Shown in pieces: positions 42,022 through 45,520 of a DNA stretch of 45,520 nucleotides; position 1 is the stretch's first letter; the number at the start of each line of letters is the position of its first letter. The position numbers and the translations under genes are program-made. The DNA comes from Gammaproteobacteria bacterium (GTDB lineage: Bacteria; Pseudomonadota; Gammaproteobacteria; SZUA-152): contig JAJRWE010000192.1 of NCBI GenBank assembly GCA_024276955.1, forward strand, positions 1-45,520. The letters run 5' to 3'. Below the pieces are notes generated by a model. The model was not told where the DNA came from. It did not search any database and saw nothing but the letters and a program-made list of their open reading frames with translations.

Positions 42022-45000
42022 ATGAAAAAAGCCAGAGTTTCGTATTTCAGCCGGCACACCCTGCTGGCCGCTTCTATCTGCCTGCTGACGGTACTCGGCG
42101 GCCCCCGGGCATGGAGCGGATCCCTGCCAGAAGTGACCAAACTCTATCCACCGCCAGCCGCCAAGTCATTACTGCGCACCCCCACACCGGCGCAAGCCGT
42201 CATTGCCGGCAGTGAGGCCGACACCTACGCCAAGGCATTGAACCGCTTGCTGCAAAAAGTAAGGCAACAGGAAAAGATGCCGGCTGCCTACATTGCACCA
42301 CGGCTAACCAGCGACCAGCAGAAACTCGCCAGTTTGGGCACCACACGCATCGCATTGAGTGGCAAGTCCGCCACAAGCGATGAACTGATCCTGAAACTGG
42401 ACACCTCCGGCGCACCCGCCTTTATCGGTGTCAAAAGTGGAACAAACAAAAAATCACTGCTGCGCTCTCTGGCAGCCGAAGCCGGAATTCCTCTGGATGA
42501 ACAGGGCATCCAGCAGCAAGCCAATAAATTCCTGGAAACATACACCAATGCCCTCAAACTCGCGGAACCTCTAAAGGAACTCAAGTTCACCCGGCTCTAC
42601 ACGGATGACCTGGGACATCATCATGTCCGTTACCAGCAACAGTTCCAGAAAATACCGGTCTGGGCTTCCGAACTGGTTGTACACACCAATGAATACGGCG
42701 ATGTTCTGTCCATGGACGGTAAATATATCCCTTCCCCGAAAGGCATCAGTGTACAACCCTCAATCAGTGCAGACGAGGCCGTCTCTGCGGCGCTGGCCGA
42801 TACCAGCGTTGATGCAAGCCAGGTGGAAGGCAAGACCCGCCTGGTCATCTACCCGGGTGAAGACGGGCGCGCCGCCATACTGGCCTGGGAAGTAAAACTG
42901 GATATCGCCATTGATATTGCCCAGCTCGTGCTGGTCGATGCTCAAACCGGCGGCATCATCCTCAGCTACAACGATGTTCATACCGAGAGTGTGCAGAGTC
43001 AAGGCGTTGGCATACTGGGCCAGACCCGGCAGATCAATGTCTGGAAAAAAAGTGGTAAGTACTATCTGAATGATGCCGGCCGGCCCATGTATGACACGAG
43101 TACGGATCCACTGAATTTCGGTAATACAAAGGGTGTGATTTTCATTACCGATGCACGCAACCAGCCTGAAAACCCGGATGATAATTTCCCATTAAACGAA
43201 CTCAAATACGTCACATCCACCTCTGCCAGCCGCAACTGGCTGCCTGACGGTGTCAGCGCCCTGTACAACCTGGGCGAAACCTACGAATACTTCCATCAGG
43301 TGCATGACCGCAACTCGCTGGACGGCAAGGGAGGTTCCATTCGTGCGATTGTCAGGTACAGCAAGAATTACCTCAATGCTTTCTGGAATAGGGATCTACA
43401 AATCATGGGCTTTGGTGACGGCGACCGCTTCGCCGCATCGCTGGATGTGGTCGCCCACGAACTTTCTCATGGCGTCACGGGCGCCACATCCGGCCTCATC
43501 TATCAACGTCAGTCCGGCGCCCTCAGCGAGGCCATGTCGGATATTTTTGGTGAGGCCGTGGAAAAACACAGCCGTGGCCAGAACGACTGGATAATAGGCA
43601 GCGATCTCCTTGTGCTCAATCCCATGCGAAACATGAAAAACCCCGGTGTAATCATTAACCCCATAAACAACAAGCCCATGCCAAAGAAAATGAGCGAATA
43701 TGTCGATTTGCCGCTGGACAAGAACAACGGCGGTATACACATTAACAGCGGCATTATCAATCACGCCTTCTATCTTCTGGCCGAGGGTATGAACAACAGT
43801 ATCGGCATGAATAAGGCAGAAAAAATCTTCTACCGGGCCAATACCGTACATCTGCTGCCCCGCTCCCAGTTTATCGATGCCCGGCGCGCCTGCATTCTCT
43901 CTGCCAACGAAATTTATGGCGACAACTCCGCAGAAACACAGGCTGTCGCAGCGGCCTTTGACGCCGTCGAAATCTTCGATGGTCAGCAACAACCACCGCA
44001 GCCCCCACCACCACCCGCGCCAGGCACACCCGCCGATGCCGATGATGCTGTCATCATGCTGTTCAATCAAAACGGTAATACCTATGCAGGAAGATACGAA
44101 GCCGCAAAAGAAGATCCGGCCGAAGGCGATTTCCTCACCAGCATGCCCGTACTGTCCCAGCGACCCGCCGTCAGTGGCGATGGGCAGATTGCTGCCTTTA
44201 TCAACGAAAGCCACGACCTGTGTACATACAACACGGACAAGACCGGTGATGTTGAGTGTATCAATCAGCAAGATCCCAGCCTTGCCGGAATTTCCCATGC
44301 CGTGGCGTTCTCGCCCGACAGCCGCTATGTGGCCATGATTTTACGCGACCCGGTCACCGGCACCATCCGCCCCTCCGTGATTGTCATCGACCTCCAGGAA
44401 AACGGTGGCGGCGCCAAGGAATACCCCTTGCGCTCACCACGTATTGACGGTGGAGAAGTCAAGGTCGACCACGCCGACGCCATGGATTTCACCGCCGACA
44501 ACCGCTACTTGGTCTACGATGCACAGAACCAGATCACTCTGGACGGCTATACCCTGAAAAGATGGAGCATCTATGCACTGGATCTGACCAGTGACACAAC
44601 CATCCCCCTCGTTGCACCCATAACCGATGCCAATGTCGGCAACCCCAGCCTGAGCAACATCAACAGCAACCTGGTTGCCTTCGATGTCCGCAATTCCAAG
44701 ACCAAAGTCAACACCGTTGTCGTTGCCGACCTGACGACCGGAAAGGGAACGGAAGTCACTCAGACCAGCGGGTTTGCCGTCCCCTCGCTCACGGGTGATG
44801 ACAGCCAGGTTGTCTATTCCGTAAAGGATCAGACAAGCACCGGCTATTCGCTTTACCGCAAGGACATCCAGGGTGGGGCCGCCGCAACGTTATGGATCAA
44901 GAACGCATACGCAGGGGTCGTCTACCGGCGCGGAAACCTGACAACACCAGCAACAGTCGACCTGTCCGTGAGCCAGACGTTCTCAAAAACAACTGCGGTA

Positions 45001-45520
45001 GTAAATGAAGAGATTGACTATGAAATTATCCTTGCAAACAGCGGTCAAAACTCGGCCACGGGCATTACCTTTAATGTCAATCTCGTCGGGGGAATGTCCT
45101 TCTCAATGTGGGATTTCTGTGAACTCCAGGGTACCAGTCTTGCCTGCAAGCTACCCGACAGCAACCAGCCGATACCTCCTGGAGAATCTGTTATTCTGAA
45201 AGCGGTCGTCTCAGCAAGCAAGGATGGCGTGTATAAAGTCTCGGTCACAGCAGCCAGCAGCGAGCAGGACAGTAACCTCGACAACAACACCTCTATCGCA
45301 CAGTTTACCGTTGATAATGGTGGCGGTGGCGGTGGCGGTGGTGATGACGGTGGTTTTGGCGGTGGTAGTGGCGGTGGCGGTGGCAGTATTTCCTGGCTGC
45401 TGGCACTGATGCTTCTGCTGGTACGGCCAGTGGTGGCCTGCCCGACCAGCAGGGTGAAGATATCTGACGCTTGCATGCCTGCTCAGCCGCAAATCAGGGT
45501 GGGGAATTGTAGTATTAGTA
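42022..45520 (+). CDS. Large M4-family (thermolysin-like) metalloprotease, runs off window end
   Basis: At least 1166 residues; the frame is open from ATG 42022 to the last base. Order: signal peptide (first ~33 residues), FTP and PepSY propeptide (about 95-320), M4 catalytic domain with HELSH (His479, Glu480, His483), third zinc ligand Glu503 in GALSEAMSDIFG and His573 in GGIHINSGI, then the helical M4 C-domain to about 655. After a Pro-rich linker comes a beta-propeller-like part (FSPDSRYVAMILRD), a CARDB/DUF11-like domain near 970-1090 (VNEEIDYEIILANSGQNSAT), a Gly-rich stretch (about 1100-1123) and a hydrophobic segment SISWLLALMLLLVR, like a GlyGly-CTERM sorting tail. All catalytic residues are present. 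Probably secreted or surface-held. Confidence 0.9.
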   Translation, partial: MKKARVSYFSRHTLLAASICLLTVLGGPRAWSGSLPEVTKLYPPPAAKSLLRTPTPAQAVIAGSEADTYAKALNRLLQKVRQQEKMPAAYIAPRLTSDQQKLASLGTTRIALSGKSATSDELILKLDTSGAPAFIGVKSGTNKKSLLRSLAAEAGIPLDEQGIQQQANKFLETYTNALKLAEPLKELKFTRLYTDDLGHHHVRYQQQFQKIPVWASELVVHTNEYGDVLSMDGKYIPSPKGISVQPSISADEAVSAALADTSVDASQVEGKTRLVIYPGEDGRAAILAWEVKLDIAIDIAQLVLVDAQTGGIILSYNDVHTESVQSQGVGILGQTRQINVWKKSGKYYLNDAGRPMYDTSTDPLNFGNTKGVIFITDARNQPENPDDNFPLNELKYVTSTSASRNWLPDGVSALYNLGETYEYFHQVHDRNSLDGKGGSIRAIVRYSKNYLNAFWNRDLQIMGFGDGDRFAASLDVVAHELSHGVTGATSGLIYQRQSGALSEAMSDIFGEAVEKHSRGQNDWIIGSDLLVLNPMRNMKNPGVIINPINNKPMPKKMSEYVDLPLDKNNGGIHINSGIINHAFYLLAEGMNNSIGMNKAEKIFYRANTVHLLPRSQFIDARRACILSANEIYGDNSAETQAVAAAFDAVEIFDGQQQPPQPPPPPAPGTPADADDAVIMLFNQNGNTYAGRYEAAKEDPAEGDFLTSMPVLSQRPAVSGDGQIAAFINESHDLCTYNTDKTGDVECINQQDPSLAGISHAVAFSPDSRYVAMILRDPVTGTIRPSVIVIDLQENGGGAKEYPLRSPRIDGGEVKVDHADAMDFTADNRYLVYDAQNQITLDGYTLKRWSIYALDLTSDTTIPLVAPITDANVGNPSLSNINSNLVAFDVRNSKTKVNTVVVADLTTGKGTEVTQTSGFAVPSLTGDDSQVVYSVKDQTSTGYSLYRKDIQGGAAATLWIKNAYAGVVYRRGNLTTPATVDLSVSQTFSKTTAVVNEEIDYEIILANSGQNSATGITFNVNLVGGMSFSMWDFCELQGTSLACKLPDSNQPIPPGESVILKAVVSASKDGVYKVSVTAASSEQDSNLDNNTSIAQFTVDNGGGGGGGGDDGGFGGGSGGGGGSISWLLALMLLLVRPVVACPTSRVKISDACMPAQPQIRVGNCSIS

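Overview
The window comes from a GC-rich gammaproteobacterial chromosome. The main evidence is gene order: penicillin-binding protein 1A, pilMNOPQ, aroK, aroB, a DamX-like ATPase, gltB, gltD and hemE follow one another as I recall them in Pseudomonas. The glnE / ilvE / small zinc-finger neighbourhood also fits this class. The genus cannot be read from the sequence. Intergenic gaps are full of short inverted repeats, a habit of many environmental gammaproteobacteria. I see no tRNA or rRNA gene, no CRISPR array and no intact transposase.

Layout. (1) 1-5.2 kb: end of a surface-polysaccharide cluster, with two paralogous family-4 glycosyltransferases (the first cut by the window edge) around a glutamine-dependent asparagine-synthetase-type amidotransferase, then a small sulfotransferase. 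(2) 5.4-11.6 kb, minus strand: gmhA, a CHCC zinc-finger protein, ilvE, an AT-rich two-gene cassette of unknown function, and glnE. (3) 11.7-24.2 kb: pilU, ponA/mrcA (minus strand), pilMNOPQ, aroK, aroB and a dGTPase-like gene. (4) 24.2-33.7 kb: a WGR-domain protein, a DamX-like AAA+/SPOR protein, gltB, gltD and hemE, ended by a clear terminator. (5) 33.7-45.5 kb: an accessory region of lower GC with a Xre/RES toxin-antitoxin pair, an unrecognised three-gene envelope operon (minus strand), a nearly pure RTX-repeat protein, a stand-alone protease-propeptide lipoprotein and a very large thermolysin-family (M4) metalloprotease that runs off the window.

How the genes work together. The pil genes encode the type IV pilus alignment complex and secretin plus a retraction-associated ATPase. 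gltBD, glnE and ilvE belong to nitrogen assimilation and amino-acid synthesis. aroKB feed aromatic synthesis. ponA and the SPOR protein act on the cell wall. The last 10 kb looks devoted to exported and surface proteins.

Points of note. glnE and pilU each carry one frameshift at a four-base A/T run, and both are repaired by adding one base to the run, so they look like sequence errors. Three short non-autonomous elements with terminal inverted repeats and target duplications lie at 6.2, 15.4 and 35.2 kb. The best candidates for new biology are the secreted-protease locus at 41.2-45.5 kb, the envelope operon at 35.4-39.2 kb and the AT-rich cassette at 7.6-8.5 kb.
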